A stretch of 64,000 nt of DNA from Isochrysis galbana (GCA_018136815.1 CM030944.1:1178456-1242455); one strand, 5' to 3'. Positions 21,140-33,847 are shown, numbered from the stretch's first letter. Numbers and translations are program-made. Notes: generated by a model not told the origin, from the letters alone.

Positions 21140-24100
21140 ATGGCGGGAAGCTCGATGGAGGGCGTGCTGCGGCTGCGCTATGGCGGGCTGTCGGGCGAGC
21201 TGGAGGAGGTCATCCGGCTGCTCCACCGGCGCGAGCTACGCACGCTCGAGCTACGCGCCGTCAGCCTGGGCCCGCCCTCCCTCTCCACACTGCTTCCTGC
21301 CTTGCGCTCCAACGAGCGCTTGCTCTCTCTCGAGCTTGGGGGAAACCCTCTGGGCGACGAAGGGGTGGGCGCGCTCGTCGGCGCGATGGGTGAGATGCCT
21401 GGTCTCACAGTTCTCGCGCTCGACAGCGTTGGCATCACCGACCGCGCAGGCACGCAGTTGGCAGCCGCACTAGCCACTGGGAGGCCCGACCTGCACGTGC
21501 TACGGCTGCAGCACAACGCGCTCGCTGACGAGAGCGCCAGTACGATGGCGGACGCCTTGCGACGAGGCGCGCCTTCCCTGCGCGACCTTTGCTTGCAGCG
21601 CAACTCCATCAGCAACACAGGTGCTGCCGCACTGCTAGACACGCTGGAGGAGCTCAAGCGTGGCTTGGCGCTCGACCTGAGGTTCAACCTGGTCACTAGA
21701 TCGGCATTACTAGACCGCATCGCCGAGGCTTGTGAGCCACGAGTGGTCCGAACGACATGCGAATTCACAGTGGATGGCTGCGGCAGCGTGGCGCCATCCG
21801 GGCTGGTAAGGCGTGCAGGTGACACTGACGCTGCGCGTGGGAACATGTCTAACAAGCTGCGAAGACAGGCTGCAATCCATCCGCAGTCTACACCGTGTGC
21901 ACCGGCGTTCACACGGCCCCAATTGCTCAATGCTCAACGCTCTCCTTCTGCTGATGTGCATACCTGCGCCAGTACTACGAGCGGCTGTTATGGTGAGCGA
22001 CGCGGGCAGGATGTCACAGCAACACCAAATGCCGCAACAACAGCGTCTCGCGAGTCGCTCAGTCCAGCTAGGTGCCGCTCTCGTGCGGGTTACGTTCGTG
22101 CCAGCTTGCAGAGTCCACGGAGTCCGTCTCAAATCGACGACGTCATCCAAAATGTGGGTGTGCGGAAGGGCTCGCCGCTTGCTCAAATGGCCCGCTCAGC
22201 CGCCCAACATCAGCAGGCGCGCCATCGTTGCGAGGAAACTCTTGATTCGATAGCAAGGGGCGGAACTGATGGCGGCCGTGAAAAGACTACTGCCAACGCT
22301 CGACCACCACATTCGCCAGAATTTTACCGAGGATTAAACTCCTCAAACGCTGGGGTGAACGCTGGCGCAGCAGACAAAGATGATTTGTGGCGTTCGATCT
22401 CCTCGAACTTGTGCTCCCTTCATAGGGTCTCTCCTAGTGAGGGCGACAGACCGCCGCAACAGCTCAGCTCACCGATGCTGCCGCTGGAGGGTGCACTCGC
22501 TCCGAGCAGCCGCATTGGCTCACCGGCCATCGCGGGACGACCTCCGCGAACACAATCTTCCTCGCCGCGTGCCTTACCTGTCGGCCCCGCACGAGCCGAT
22601 GGTGGTGACTCACCACTTGGCGTACGTTTGCGCGCCCTCATGGACGCGGCAGCGGATGCATCACGGCGAGCCTCCGCTGGGGCTACGCTGCGCTCACCCA
22701 TAAAGATGCAGCGTGATTCCGAGCATGGCGTCTTCTCTCCACCGCTGCGACACATATATGGGGATATCATAGGCGCCTCGATGCCGGTGCAGGGGACAAC
22801 ATCTGAGGTGATGAGTGCTACGCCCGATGTTGTGTCCCTACACGTGTCCGGGGATGCATCCACCGATTCTTCCAACTCATGGTCCGACGAGCCGCGTGTG
22901 CCGCTTGCCGCTCGCAAATGGTCGGCGGAGCCAGAGACGAGAGACCAGGTGGGTGGACAGAGTCTAGACATGGAGGGTCGTGGAGGTTGGGGTCATGAGC
23001 GCAACGGTGGGAATGAGCATTGTAGTGGGAGATGCATCACAGTCGATGCGGAGTTGCCGCTTAGTAGAAGTCACAACGGACCGAATATCTACAAGACCGG
23101 CGGTGTTCACGCACCGACCATTGCTAACACGCGCGGAGGTGTTCCTCTCCATTTGGAGGCGTATAGATATAGGCCTGAGCTTTGTGCCGATGATCGGTCG
23201 GGGAGTGATGCCGCGTGCGCAAAGTCCAATGCGGGTGATAGAAATTCGATGTCCATCAAACGAGGAGAAGAAGTGATTGCTCCAATGGTGGATGGGCGGC
23301 AGAACAACGAAGATGCCAATACCGCTGCACGAAGAGTCGCCTCTCTCGCGCGGTCCTCTGGCGGTGGAGACGAGACCAGCACCAACGGGATGAACAAAGG
23401 CAAGTGTGGTGGCCACAACCGCGGGGTCGGTGATCTCGTTGCTAGCCAGGATGTAGCCGTGCTTGCTTGTGAGGCTTCGACCAGTCACGAGAGGGAGCTC
23501 CGCAAACCTGGTGGGGCATGCTGCGGCTCCGTAGCGCACGTCCAAGACGAGGCGCTGCATGAGCAGAGCAAGCTCTCCGAGCGTAGCGCACCTTCTTCAA
23601 GATGGGTGGGAGAAGCACTTTCGGGTGTGGCCTCTAAAGACGAAGCTGCAGCGACGCAGCACTCCTCAGAGACGAGATCGAGGATTGACGTGCAGCCTAC
23701 AGCTTGTGTATTGGGTGGATCTGCGCAAGCTGCTCTTGAGACTCCTGTCACCAGTCAAGGCGAGGTCACAAAGCAGATCAACGATTTGGGCCACGGCAAC
23801 CATTTGGCTCAGATGGGATGCTTTCGCGGCGATGGGCCCAGCTCGAGTGATGGTGGTGCTCTTGAGAAGAACCCCGGCCGTTGCTTTCCAGCAGCGTGGC
23901 TGCGCAGAGCCGCCGCGGGCAGCGTCACGGGGAACTGGAAGGAGAAAATGAGCATTGAGGGCGATACTAGCACGGGTGGCGACAGAAGTGGTGGCAACGC
24001 ACAGGTAGCGGTTGGCCTCGCCGGTGGGAGTGATGCTGAAGCCAACGGTTTGCATTGGAAGACTGCAGCGCAGCCCGTCGACCGAGCCCGCACGGCAGAC

Positions 24101-26914
24101 GGCCTACCCCCAGCGGTGTTGCGGGAGAAGGTGGAGCAGCAGCAAAAACAAATTGAGCATCTTCTTCGTTCACTCGCGTCGGTCGACCGCCATCGCGACG
24201 AGGCGTGGCTGCGTGACGAGGCACCAGGGCGAGGCCGGCGCCAGTCTTTTGGCGATGAAACGTCAAGCCTAAAGTCGTTGCAGCAATATGGACAGAAAAG
24301 TCTGAGCGTTTCCCAGGAGGAGCAGTGGCAAGTCGACGTGCGGATGGAGCCCCTAGCCATGGAAACACCGCTGGGATCTAATGTTCATCGAGCGCATGCT
24401 CCGCAGGACTCGCGTTCTCAGGGGCCGCAGCCTCACTCACGCTCCGAATACCATCAAGAGCCGCCGCCGCGCCTACCTCCTGCTGGCACGACACGCGTCG
24501 TACCCGAGGGCAAAAGAGGGGGGAACACATCCTCACCCGCGGCACATCCGCCGCTCCACGATGACAACGACGCGCCTGTTGCCGACATCAATCATCTTTC
24601 TCGTCCCCCAAGGGCGTTGTTGCGCCTTGTTGACGACGTCGAGAGAGAGCGGATGGCAGTTGAACGGCGCGCCAATCAAATAGCCGCCATGCGTGCAGAG
24701 GCGGAAGCGGAGGCGGAGCGGATACGCACTGCAGCTATGTCGGAGGCCCAAAGACTGCGTGCCGAGGCCGAGGCCGAGGCCCAGCGTGTGCGCGCAGCGG
24801 CATCGGCCGAGGCGGCGCGGGCCCGCGCCGAGGCCCGCTCAGCCGCTTTCGAAGCCGAGCGTAGTCGTGCTGAGGCGTCTCGGGTGAGCACCGAAGCGGC
24901 GGCGGAGTCGAGTAGGCTTGAAGCGGCTCGACGAGAAGTGCAGACAGAGTTGCAAGAGGCCTCCGAGCAGCGGCGGGCCCTTTCGCGAGAGCGGGATGCG
25001 GTTGCGCTCGAGGCGGCAGCAGTGCGGCGAGAACGCGCCGTGTTGAATGACGAGAAGAGCGCTGCAATGCGAGCGGCAAAAGAGGCCGAGGAAGAGGCCG
25101 AGGCCGTGCGGCGGGTGAGATTGCACAGCGATTCCTCCACTTCGTCTCCACCGACGAGATTTGTTGTAGAGCGGGAACTTGGCCTTTGGACTAGACGTGC
25201 AACCGAGTCATTGCCCAGGAATCTCAGCGTCGCACTCCGTGACTACAGCGGCATGCATGCCGCCCATGCCTCGCCCTTTCATGCTTTTTCGCTTCTCCGC
25301 CCACCAGCGATTACCTCTAGTCGTACGTTCACTGCAGGTGTTGCGTGCTCGCGAAGAAGCCCTTGGGCGGCGTGAGGCTTCCGTCGAGACCCGTGCGCGA
25401 GTTGGAGCCGAGGAGCTTGAGAGGCGGAAAGGTATATTGGCTCGACAACTCGCACGTGAATCTACGTCTAGATATGTGCCAAGAGAATCCCTCATATGTC
25501 GCGCTGGAGGATTTGCGCGCCCGGCTTGCGGTGAATCATCACAGCTCTGGCGACCGCCCTGATTTCTCCTTCTTCCCTGCTTGCATCCCCACCAGCTACC
25601 GAGGAATCCGAGTCTGTGCGCGCTCTTCTCCAGATTGCCTCTCTCGACGCGGAAGTGCGCGAAGGCTTTGTATGCGCTGCCGCTTTGCAACGTGAGCTCA
25701 CGGCGGACGAGGAAGGTCTCGTGGCTGTTGCGCGCGAGCTGGCTCACACGCGCGGCGAGCTCCGACGCTCAGAACGAGGAAGCGCTGCTATAGCCATTGC
25801 AGCGGAACGTGCACAGGTGGGTGCCCGCGCCATTCACCACTACACTTGCGGGCACTTACTTGCAAGTGCACAGGAGCTTCTCGTCACTTACTTGCAAACT
25901 TACACTCCGAGCCTATGCCGTAGGCTTTGTGCAACGAGTTTGAAGCTCAACTTGAGGTGGCGGCTGTTGAGCGTCGCCGGGCCGAGGCATCGGCCGCGCT
26001 ACTCGCTTCTGAGCTGCGATCGATTGATCGACCACTTGTCTCGTCGTCTCCCTCCCTTTCGCCACCACTCGTCCCTGTGTCTCAGCTAACCTCATACCTG
26101 CGTGAGCCATACCACCGAGCGGCCACTCTCTGTAACCCAAGCCCTCTTCACGGCATCTCGACTTCTGTAAATATCACACCGAATACTCGGCGCTCGCCTC
26201 ATCCGGACGAGTCTCATGATTACTGTCAGGGTGTGAGTCAGCAAAATTCAGCAATGCATGCCGCCTTGACAGCACACGGCCCAAATCGAACAGGCGCTGT
26301 CAACGTGGACTCGGCGTGCGGACCAATTGGCGCGTGCACATCTCTTTGCAGTGGCCAGGGATTGGCGCCGCCATCACTACCGTCAAACGCGTTGATGTTG
26401 CACTGGGAGGTTGCTCGGCTCGAGCAGGAGGTCAAGGCCGCACGAGCTGCCGCCGCCGCAGCCCAGCGCAATGCCGTCGAGGCCGAAGCCATCGCCGCGG
26501 AGCAACAGGTGAGCCTGAGCGCTCTCACTGCATGGGCCATCCACCGCGTCGCCGATTTTTTCCATCCCCGGGCAAAGCTCACGTTGAATTTGCGCCCGAA
26601 CACACAGCTTCTCCCGCCCCCGAGGAGCGCTTAGTGCCCCCTCTATTGATATCATCCACGTATCCGCCTCGCACATGCAGGCTGACTTTACGTTGCGTCT
26701 TCAAAGCGAACGGCAGCGATTGGAAGCTGAGCATCAGGAAGAAATGTCACGTTTGCTTGCCCAGTGGGCAGCCGAGCAAGAGGCCGCCGCCCACAGCATG
26801 ACGGTTGCGCTCCTAGGTGACGTGGAAGCTATTGTCCACGAGGGCAGCCCCCAACGATCCCCAACGATCACTCCGACGAGCAAGACGGCGGCGGCAACCC
26901 AGGGGCGGATATGA
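21140..26914 (+). CDS. LRR plus long coiled-coil protein, LRRC45-like
   Basis: Five exons: 21140-25114, 25338-25455, 25596-25816, 25924-26508 and 26681-26914. All junctions are GT-AG with consistent phases, giving 1,710 residues. Residues about 5-200 carry ribonuclease-inhibitor type leucine-rich repeats (LLSLELGGNPLGDEGVGALV, LRDLCLQRNSISNTGAAALL). Residues 230-990 are Ser/Gly-rich and disordered. From about 1000 to the end it is largely coiled coil with Ala/Glu/Arg heptads (REKVEQQQKQIEHLLRSLAS; AEAEAERIRTAAMSEAQRLR; LQSERQRLEAEHQEEMSRLL). An N-terminal LRR followed by coiled coil is the architecture of the centrosomal linker protein LRRC45; a basal-body or centrosome role is inferred from architecture only. 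The long low-complexity centre is unusual. The ATG at 21140 is chosen because the open frame further upstream is a purine repeat. Confidence 0.8.
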
Positions 26915-28400
26915 CACGTGTTGCCGGCGAGGTGCTCCCGACCCTCGAAAAATGTGCTTGCTGCTTGTCGATTTGTTCCGTGTGAGAACACGTGTAACCC
27001 GTCTGAGGGCCTATTGAGTCTGTGCCGCCCTGCTCTCACATGGTTCTCGCAGTGCTACCCCGACTCGAAGCGCATCTTACACGCGTTGTTCGATTGTTGT
27101 TGTGTGCGTACTGCGCACCCCACTTGCGGGCATAGCTTCTGCACGGGGCCTCAAGCTCTATTTCCGTAGCTGTGTTAAATATAGGAGATAGGTAGGAGAT
27201 AGGAGCAAGCACACTGCTTGCAGTAGATGGCGCAAGATGTCAAATACGTAGGTAGGACTTGGAGAGTAGATGGCGCCAGATGTCAATTACGTAGGTAGGA
27301 CTTGGTGCAGGCAGGATCTTTCGATAAAGAACAACTCCCTGATTTTCAGATTTTCCAAACCCCTAGCTAGGCAGCCACACCTGACTACAGCGGAGACATG
27401 CGCAAGCAGCAAGCAGTACACCCCAGCACGTAGCACGTAGCACGTAGTCCAAGCAAACCAAAACACCAAACACTAACACTAAGCCCACACACCCCCGAAA
27501 TAAAATTCCACAAACAAGAAATAACCGTGTACCGTGTCCTTGATCCTTGAGGGAAAACCTTGAAGTACATCTACATCTACATCTAAAAAAAAAGATCTGA
27601 AGGTTCAGGGCTACACACCTATCGCTAGACAGCGCATCCTACAGCTACTGCACATCAGCCATTGCCCTTTTCTCCCTTCTCTCCGCCCCCTTGCCTTCCC
27701 CCCCTCGTTCCTTTGTCTTTGGTTTCGGGGGTGCGGCCCTGGTGCACTACCTAGGGCCCGGTTTTGGGGGTGGGGACCGGGCAGGCCTTTTGGGTTTTTG
27801 TTGGTAGGGGCTACATCTACATCTAGCATCTAGGCGCACCAAGGGCGGAAACACAACGCGGGGGGAGGGGGGAGGGGTAATCCTTGTATCCTTGTATCCC
27901 TGTAGAAGTCCTAGCGTCTAGCGTCGAGCTACTAGCTAGTACTGCTAGCTAGTAGCACTAGCACTAGCAGCATCTCATGGGGGATTTGCGGTCGCATGGG
28001 GAAGGGGTGTCGCGGCGACGTTTGCTCCCCCCCTTCCTCCTTTGTGTCGCATTTGCATTCGCGAGCCTCTGCAGGCTGCAGGCTATTTCGCTATTTCTAT
28101 TTCAGTTCTACCATTATATAAAACCGCGATGGTTAATTTAATCGTCGAACTTCTACTTCTACGTACGGTCGTGTGCATCGTGGTTCTTGCGTCTCTACGT
28201 CTACGACTACACCTCACCACGAGCGCGCAAAATGAAATGGCGTCGAAAATATCAAATATCCAAAGATCTCGTGATAAAACCTCAATCTTGACCTGGACCT
28301 GGTGAATTTTCACCTTTAGAAGTTAAAAGCCTTGTTTGACCGCCCTAGGGTGGTCGCTGAGGCGGTGCTTTCGACATGAGCCAGTGAACTCCTTACTCCT
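26915..28400. other. No gene recognised; repeat-bearing intergenic DNA
   Basis: Contains a 43-bp tandem duplication (27223-27308), ACATCTACATCT runs near 27565-27585 and 27810-27830, a CTAGC-rich palindromic stretch (27900-27972), and a terminal-repeat-like motif ending GTTTGACCGCCCTA near 28349. No exon is supported. Confidence 0.5.
27223..27308. repeat. Tandem duplication, 43-bp unit
   Basis: Two units beginning GTAGATGGCGC(A/C)AGATGTCAA and ending GTAGGTAGGACTTGG lie head to tail. Confidence 0.9.
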
Positions 28401-28919
28401 ACTCCTTACTGCCGGAGCGCCGAAATCGGCGCTTCCCCTCAGTTTCTTCAGTTTTTCTCCTCCTTAGCTTGATCCGCGGGCCACCGGCTCATGGCCCCAT
28501 GGCTGATGGCAAGGGGTATGCCGGGACGCAATGCGATGGCCTCGCAGCCATATTTATCAATCAACTAGGCATGCTTCTTGGCCACAACAGGTTGAGAAAC
28601 TGAAGCGCCGATTTCGGCGCTTCGCTTTCAAAAAACAAGCAACGTGAAAGCGTAAAAGAATATGCCGGGAGAGGTGTCGAGGTGTCTCGGCTTCATATCG
28701 CCCCTGCGCCCGCTCGCTGCACCGACGCTGGGACGGGGGGGGGGGGGCGAGAAGGGGGGGGTGGGTGGTCGAAAGGGCTCCTCGGCCAAAAATCAGCGCG
28801 CACTTTTCCCAGCCTTTAGTGCCTTTTTTTCGCGTGAGAGGCTCTTCCACTGCGGGCCATGGTGCGAACGCGCTGGAGAGAAGCGCCGATTTCGGCGCTT
28901 CGACCCGGCAGTAAGGAGT
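28401..28919. mobile_element. Foldback (inverted-repeat) element upstream of the ClpS-like gene
   Basis: The left end ACTCCTTACTGCCGG is followed by a copy of the hairpin motif AGCGCCGAAATCGGCGCTT (to 28434). The right end has AAGCGCCGATTTCGGCGCTT at 28881-28900 and then CCGGCAGTAAGGAGT to 28919. A third copy of the 20-bp hairpin lies at 28603-28622. A nested inverted repeat (CTCAGTTTCTT / GAGAAACTGAAG) links 28437-28450 with 28595-28606. This looks like a MITE-type element, but no clear target duplication is seen. Confidence 0.55.
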
Positions 28920-29435
28920 TAAAAATAGGGGTGGGGGTGGGGAAGCGGGCGGCGAGCTCAGGACGGGCGGTTGGTCGAGAAGGGGAAGGGAGGGAAGGGG
29001 AAGGGGGGGGGGGGGGGGGGGGAGAAGGAAGGGGGAAGAAGGAGAGAGAGAGTATCTGGCGACGAGGGGAGAGGCTCGACGACCCCCGTCGTCGTCGTCG
29101 ACGAGGCGGCGCCGCCGGCGACGTGGAGGCGGCCGCCCGCCCCTCTCTCTCTCTTCTTCTCGCTCGTGGGCTACTTTTAGACCTCCGCGCCCCTCCCACG
29201 CCCCTCCTCCGCCTCCTCTCGCGCGCGAGGGGCGCGGGGGGGGCGGGGGGGGGGGGGGGGGGGCGGGAAGGGGATGAGATCCCCCCCCCGCCCCTCTTCC
29301 CCTCCCCCCCCCCCCCCCCCGCGCCCCCCCCCCGCGCGCTCTGCGGGAGATTCTTCTCAAACTTGGGGAGACGTTCTAGACGCCTTGAACCCCCGCCAGA
29401 GAGGGTGCAAGAAGAGAGAGACGCAGAGACCCACC
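28920..29435. other. G-run/C-run tract upstream of the ClpS-like gene
   Basis: Long G runs at about 29008-29022 and 29245-29262 are followed by C runs at 29281-29335. Strand-switching homopolymers of this kind can form quadruplex or hairpin structures. The ATG at 29436 follows about 100 bp later. Confidence 0.6.
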
Positions 29436-29885
29436 ATGTTCCGTGCCCTCTGTCTGTTCGCCGCACTCGTCGCCCCGGCGCACGCGCTCAACATGGCCCT
29501 GCGCCCCGCGCTCGCCACGTCGCGAGCCGCCGTCTCGATGCAAACGCTTGCGCCTGAGCGGGTCGCTGTGCCCGATACGCTGCCTGCCACGTGGGACGTG
29601 CCCGACACCTTCAGCCTTGCCAGCCTGAGGAAGCCCAGCAACGACGAGCCGCCGATGTACAAGCTTACGCTCTTCAAGTCGGGACGCGACGAGGTCCACA
29701 TTGTCAACTCGCTTCTCGATGTGGTCCCCGGCATGAGCAAAGACCGTGCAATTGAGATCGCCGAGACTGCCTTTCGGTTAGGGTTCTCGCTGGTCGGCGT
29801 TTTCGAGCAGGCGCTCGCGGAGGAGTACGCTGCCGATCTGAAGAATGGCTACTCACTCGTCTGCGACGTTTCGCCGGCCGAGTAA
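29436..29885 (+). CDS. ClpS-like adaptor, probably plastid-targeted
   Basis: A single exon of 149 residues with ATG in a good context (CCACCATG). Residues 1-19 are a signal peptide (FRALCLFAALVAPAHA), followed by an Ala/Arg/Ser transit-like stretch to about 40; such bipartite leaders target secondary plastids. Residues about 72-147 match the ClpS fold: MYKLTLF, then IVNSLLDVVPGMSKDRAIEI, a Gly-containing turn (FRLGFSLVGVFEQALAEEYA) and a final strand. ClpS delivers N-end-rule substrates to the Clp protease. The Asn-Asp pair after the first strand of canonical ClpS is replaced by KSGRD, so substrate recognition may differ. The upstream region is homopolymer-rich. Confidence 0.75.
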   Translation: MFRALCLFAALVAPAHALNMALRPALATSRAAVSMQTLAPERVAVPDTLPATWDVPDTFSLASLRKPSNDEPPMYKLTLFKSGRDEVHIVNSLLDVVPGMSKDRAIEIAETAFRLGFSLVGVFEQALAEEYAADLKNGYSLVCDVSPAE

Positions 29886-31362
29886 GCTGCTACATCTGGG
29901 TGGGAAATGTTGACTAGAGGCGCCAGTTCTGCCGCGCACTAGAAATAGATCAGTGAGGTGGCTTTTTTTTACCGTCCTCGGCGCGCGAGTCGAGTGCTCC
30001 TCCTACTTCCAATGCTGAACTTGTAGCTGTTTGTCACAGTTACTGGCGCACTGACATGCCCTTGGCATAGTCGATCACGGGCGCCAAGTCGCAGACTCGC
30101 GCTTTCGCTTGTAGTCATGCGTCGGGTGCTGGGCCACGGAAGATGTATGTGTGCGCACTTTTGCTTGTTGGCCCTCAATCGGGGTCATTCTGCCGTGCTC
30201 ATGCTTGCATCTGACGTGTCGACCGTTGTATTCGGGTGGAAGACTGTTGCGTTCTGGCTTTTTGGAGTTTGATCGGACCTTATTTATGTCTCCTTGCACT
30301 GTCTTGATTGTATTGTGCACCGCCTACGCCTACGCCCTACGCCAACGCTAGATCTAGATCGCAGATAGACGATAACGATCCTTGCCTTGTGCGACGGGGT
30401 GGCAACTGGAGAGGGAAAGCGAGAAGAGACTCTTCGAAGAGAGAATGGCAGCGTGACAAGGGAGGGGAATACCGAACACTAGTGGGGAACAGTGTGCTCG
30501 GAGAGCACCACTGGCACCACGCACCTGCCACAAATGCTGCGGAAAGCAGCCAGTGGCAAGTGTGAAGTCTTGGTGTGGCACCGAAACGGAACTGATGACG
30601 ACAATTCCCCATGGTGGAAGTGCGGCGGATGGCTGACAACCTCTAGATTCAAGAAGGGGATAGGGACAAAGCACATAGACATAGCCCTGGACTGAGCCCC
30701 CGAGTGCGAGTGTGAGTATTAGCTTCACCCCCTTTTCGCAACGCGACCCATAAAACTTGGTGAACTTTCTATTACGAGCGCAACACGTCGCATGAATGAA
30801 GGCGATGGATACCGATACTACAGCGCGGGGCTTCTCAAAAGTATCGTAAATTCAATAGTACGGCGCAGCACTGCTAAACTACTAGCGCAGGGTACAATCT
30901 TCTTATCCCGTAGTCTCGGAGGGTAGTAGTGGGAACCCAGCTGCTAGGCTGTAAGCTGCACACGAGACACAAGAGACACCACGAGGTGTGCAAGAGAGTA
31001 CCGTCCGAGGTGGTGCATTCAAGTATAAGGGGGAAATACAAGATCGATCTCACAAGTAGCGTGAGCATGCAGGCATGCAGAAGAGTTCTCGGTCGTGAAT
31101 GAAGACCGCATGGAAATAGCCTCATCACGAGGCGGAGGCGGCGATTGGGTGGCGAAGAACAGCCTCGCCGCCCACGCCTTGCCACACGTTCTGGGCCATA
31201 GCGAGCTGCGTCGCACCGCCATCGTCTCTCTCGAAATGACGCTTTAACAGCCATCTGCGCACCCGCTGTATGACGGTCTTTCGCCAAGCCGCATCACCCC
31301 CGCTGTTAATGTTGACCAAATATTGAAACCAGGTCAGACTGTGGGCGATCCGAGTGCAGGAT
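29886..31362. other. No gene recognised
   Basis: Convergent intergenic DNA between the ClpS-like gene and the minus-strand desaturase. Short frames only, without motifs. A CCTACGCCTACGCC-type short repeat lies near 30318-30345. Confidence 0.4.
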
Positions 31363-33101
31363 CTAGACCGCCAACTTCGCCATCGCCGCCTCAGTGGGTA
31401 GTTTCACATGGGATACGAGCCCGACTTTACGGAGCGCCGAGATGAGGATCCAAGTGATGTCGAACTGCCGCTGGCCGAGACCGTGGCGAGCAGAGTACTC
31501 GAACGCGTGGTGGTTGTTGTGCCAACCTTCTCCAAACGCCAAGAAGCCTACCCACCAGTTGTTCCGCGATTGATCGCCCGTCCGGTACGCTTGCTTGCCC
31601 CACAAGTGGGCAGCAGAGTTGACAAACCAAGTCACGTGATACAGAAGCGCAATGCCCGCCCACCGCCAGCACAAGGCTGCGGCAGCGCCCACAGGTCCAC
31701 CGATAAGAGCACCGGCACCGGCAATCATAGCAAAGTGAGCGGCCAAGTGCGGGAGGTAGTGCTTCTCCAAGTGGCGGTAGAACGGCTGCTTGGCAAGGTC
31801 AGCCACCTAAGGAACCAAGGTGAGCCAACAAGGCATGTGGGTGCCGTCGAAAGGCACCAGCAAAAGAGTGTCAATGAACGAAGGCCCCGGCCCCGAGCCA
31901 ACGCCCTCGCTGAAGTGCACAGTTCGCGGCCAAGGCTATGTGGACATGACAAGTGGCCAAGCAGCTGACTCACGTTCTTCCTGTCAGCGCAACGCGCCAA
32001 GTAGATTTCAGAGTCCAGCATCCATCCGACGTGCGACCACCAGAAGCCCTCGTAGGAAGAGTGCGGATCGAGCGGTGTCTCGGTGTGAAGATGATGGTAG
32101 CGATGATCCGACACCCACTCCATGGGCGCCCCCTGAACGGCGAACATGGCACCGACGTAGGCGGCAGTGTACTCGAGCCACTTTGGCGTGCGGAACGAGC
32201 GGTGCGCCAGCTGGCGATGGTACGAGTAGGTGATACCCATGCCCCCCATGCAGTAGGCCACGAAGGCGATGGCTAGATTGGACCACGAGAAATAGCGAAG
32301 GGGCGCAAGCACAAGCGCGATGTGTGTCATGGTGAAGAAGGAGAGGCGGCCGATGTCAGTGCTGGACCATTTGCGCCCGAAGAGGGGGCGCATGAGCGTG
32401 CCCCACACATCCGAGAATGGAATGCGGCGAGCGGAGGGTTCGCGCTGCTGGGCGGCGTTGGAGGGCTTGGGGCGCGGGGAAGAGGTGTCGATCTGGTCGT
32501 AGGGCACGCTGAAAGTGCGCTCAAACTGCTGGGCATACGACTCGTCTGCTATTTTCCGGTTCCCCGCAATCTCGCCGGTCCATACCTGCGGCAAGGACCC
32601 GAGCACGGGGTTGAGAGTGCCTGAACTGGCTGCGAAGGTCTGGATGGTGTATGCGCAGGTTGATACAGAAGCCCGCCCAGGATAGCGCTTCTTACACCCT
32701 TCCTCTTCCAGTCCGGGTCCATCATGCGTAGACTTACAGCCGCCCCAGAGCCTTTCTCGCGGCCGACCCATCCAGTCTGCTCGCAGTGCACTCTCCTTTG
32801 CTCTCCGCTCTCCACTGCCTCCCCTTTCCCCATCGCCTGCTCCCTGGCCTTTCCCCTATACCAGCTTTTTGTACCCCCCCCCCCCCCATACCCCTTCCCT
32901 CCCTCTTCCTCCCTCCTCCTCGTTAGAGCTCCTCTCCTGCTCGAGCTCTCCATCGCTGCCCTTGGACTGCTGGGAGGGGAGGTCGAGCACCATGCGTGGT
33001 GGTGGTGCGAGACGCGGGCCCGCGGACAGCCGCACGCCGGCGTGGAGCGCGTGCACACCCTCCGCAGCCAGAAGAGACAGCACGACTACCGAAGGCTGCA
33101 T
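31363..33101 (-). CDS. Membrane acyl-CoA/acyl-lipid delta-9 desaturase, probably plastidial
   Basis: Three exons. Exon 3 (31806-31363) and exon 2 (to 31974) are joined by a clear GT-AG intron (AAC|GTGAG ... TTAG|GTGG). Exon 1 starts at ATG 33101 and probably runs to 32892, with exon 2 starting near 32639; that first junction is less sure. The product is about 439 residues. The three histidine boxes are intact: HRQLAHRSF, DHRYHHLHTE and WHNNHHAFEYSARHG. Hydrophobic segments around them fit a four-TM desaturase of the plant ADS/cyanobacterial DesC type, which inserts the delta-9 double bond using two irons. Exon 1 encodes a signal-peptide-like start (VVVLSLLAAEGVHALHAG) and a transit-like stretch, so a plastid or ER-plastid location is inferred. 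Confidence 0.85.
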
Positions 33102-33627
33102 GACTTTCCCTCTCTCGCTCTCTCTCCCCCCCCCTCTGTCGGTGTTTCTCTCTCTCTCCTCTCTCTGTCCTCCCTCTCTCTTCTCTCCCTCTCTTCATTC
33201 CCTCTCTCTGTCACTACAATTTCTCCTCTCTCCTCTCTCCTCTCTCCTCTCTCCTCTCTCCTCTCTCCTCTCTCCTCTCTCCTCTCTCCTCTCTCCTCTC
33301 TCCTCTCTCCTCTCTCCTCTCTCCTCTCTCCTCTCTCCTCTCTCCTCTCTCCCCTCTCCTCTCTCCTCTCTCCTCTCTCCTCTCTCCTCTCTCCTTCCTA
33401 TCACTCGCTCGCTGCTCCCTAAGCCCGCCCAGGGCTTCCTCTTCATGGAACAGGCCGATATCTTCTCTTTCGTAGAGGCCCCCCTCGAGCTCCCCGCGTG
33501 GCGCTCTCGGGGATTCATCGTGGGCGCTTATAACCATAGAATCTGCCGCGGGAGAGAAGGAAAGAGAAGAGCGGGGAAGGCGGAGATCGCCGTCCCACGT
33601 CGCCGGAGAGAGAGGCGCAGGACGCGG

Positions 33628-33675
<48 letters not shown>

Positions 33676-33816
33676 AGGAGAAGGGATAGAAAGAAAGGGG
33701 ATGAGGGAGGGAGGGAGGGGGAGAGAGAGAGAGAGGGACAGAGAGGGAGGCACAGAGGGAGAGAGGGAGGGAGGCAGGGGGAGAGAGGGGGGGGGGGGGG
33801 GAGAGAGAGAGAGAGA

Positions 33817-33847
<31 letters not shown>

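Noticed and set aside
27560-27835. Retroposon bounded by ACATCTACATCT runs with an A run
   Set aside because: The flanking runs are simple repeats and the A run is on the wrong side of the supposed element.
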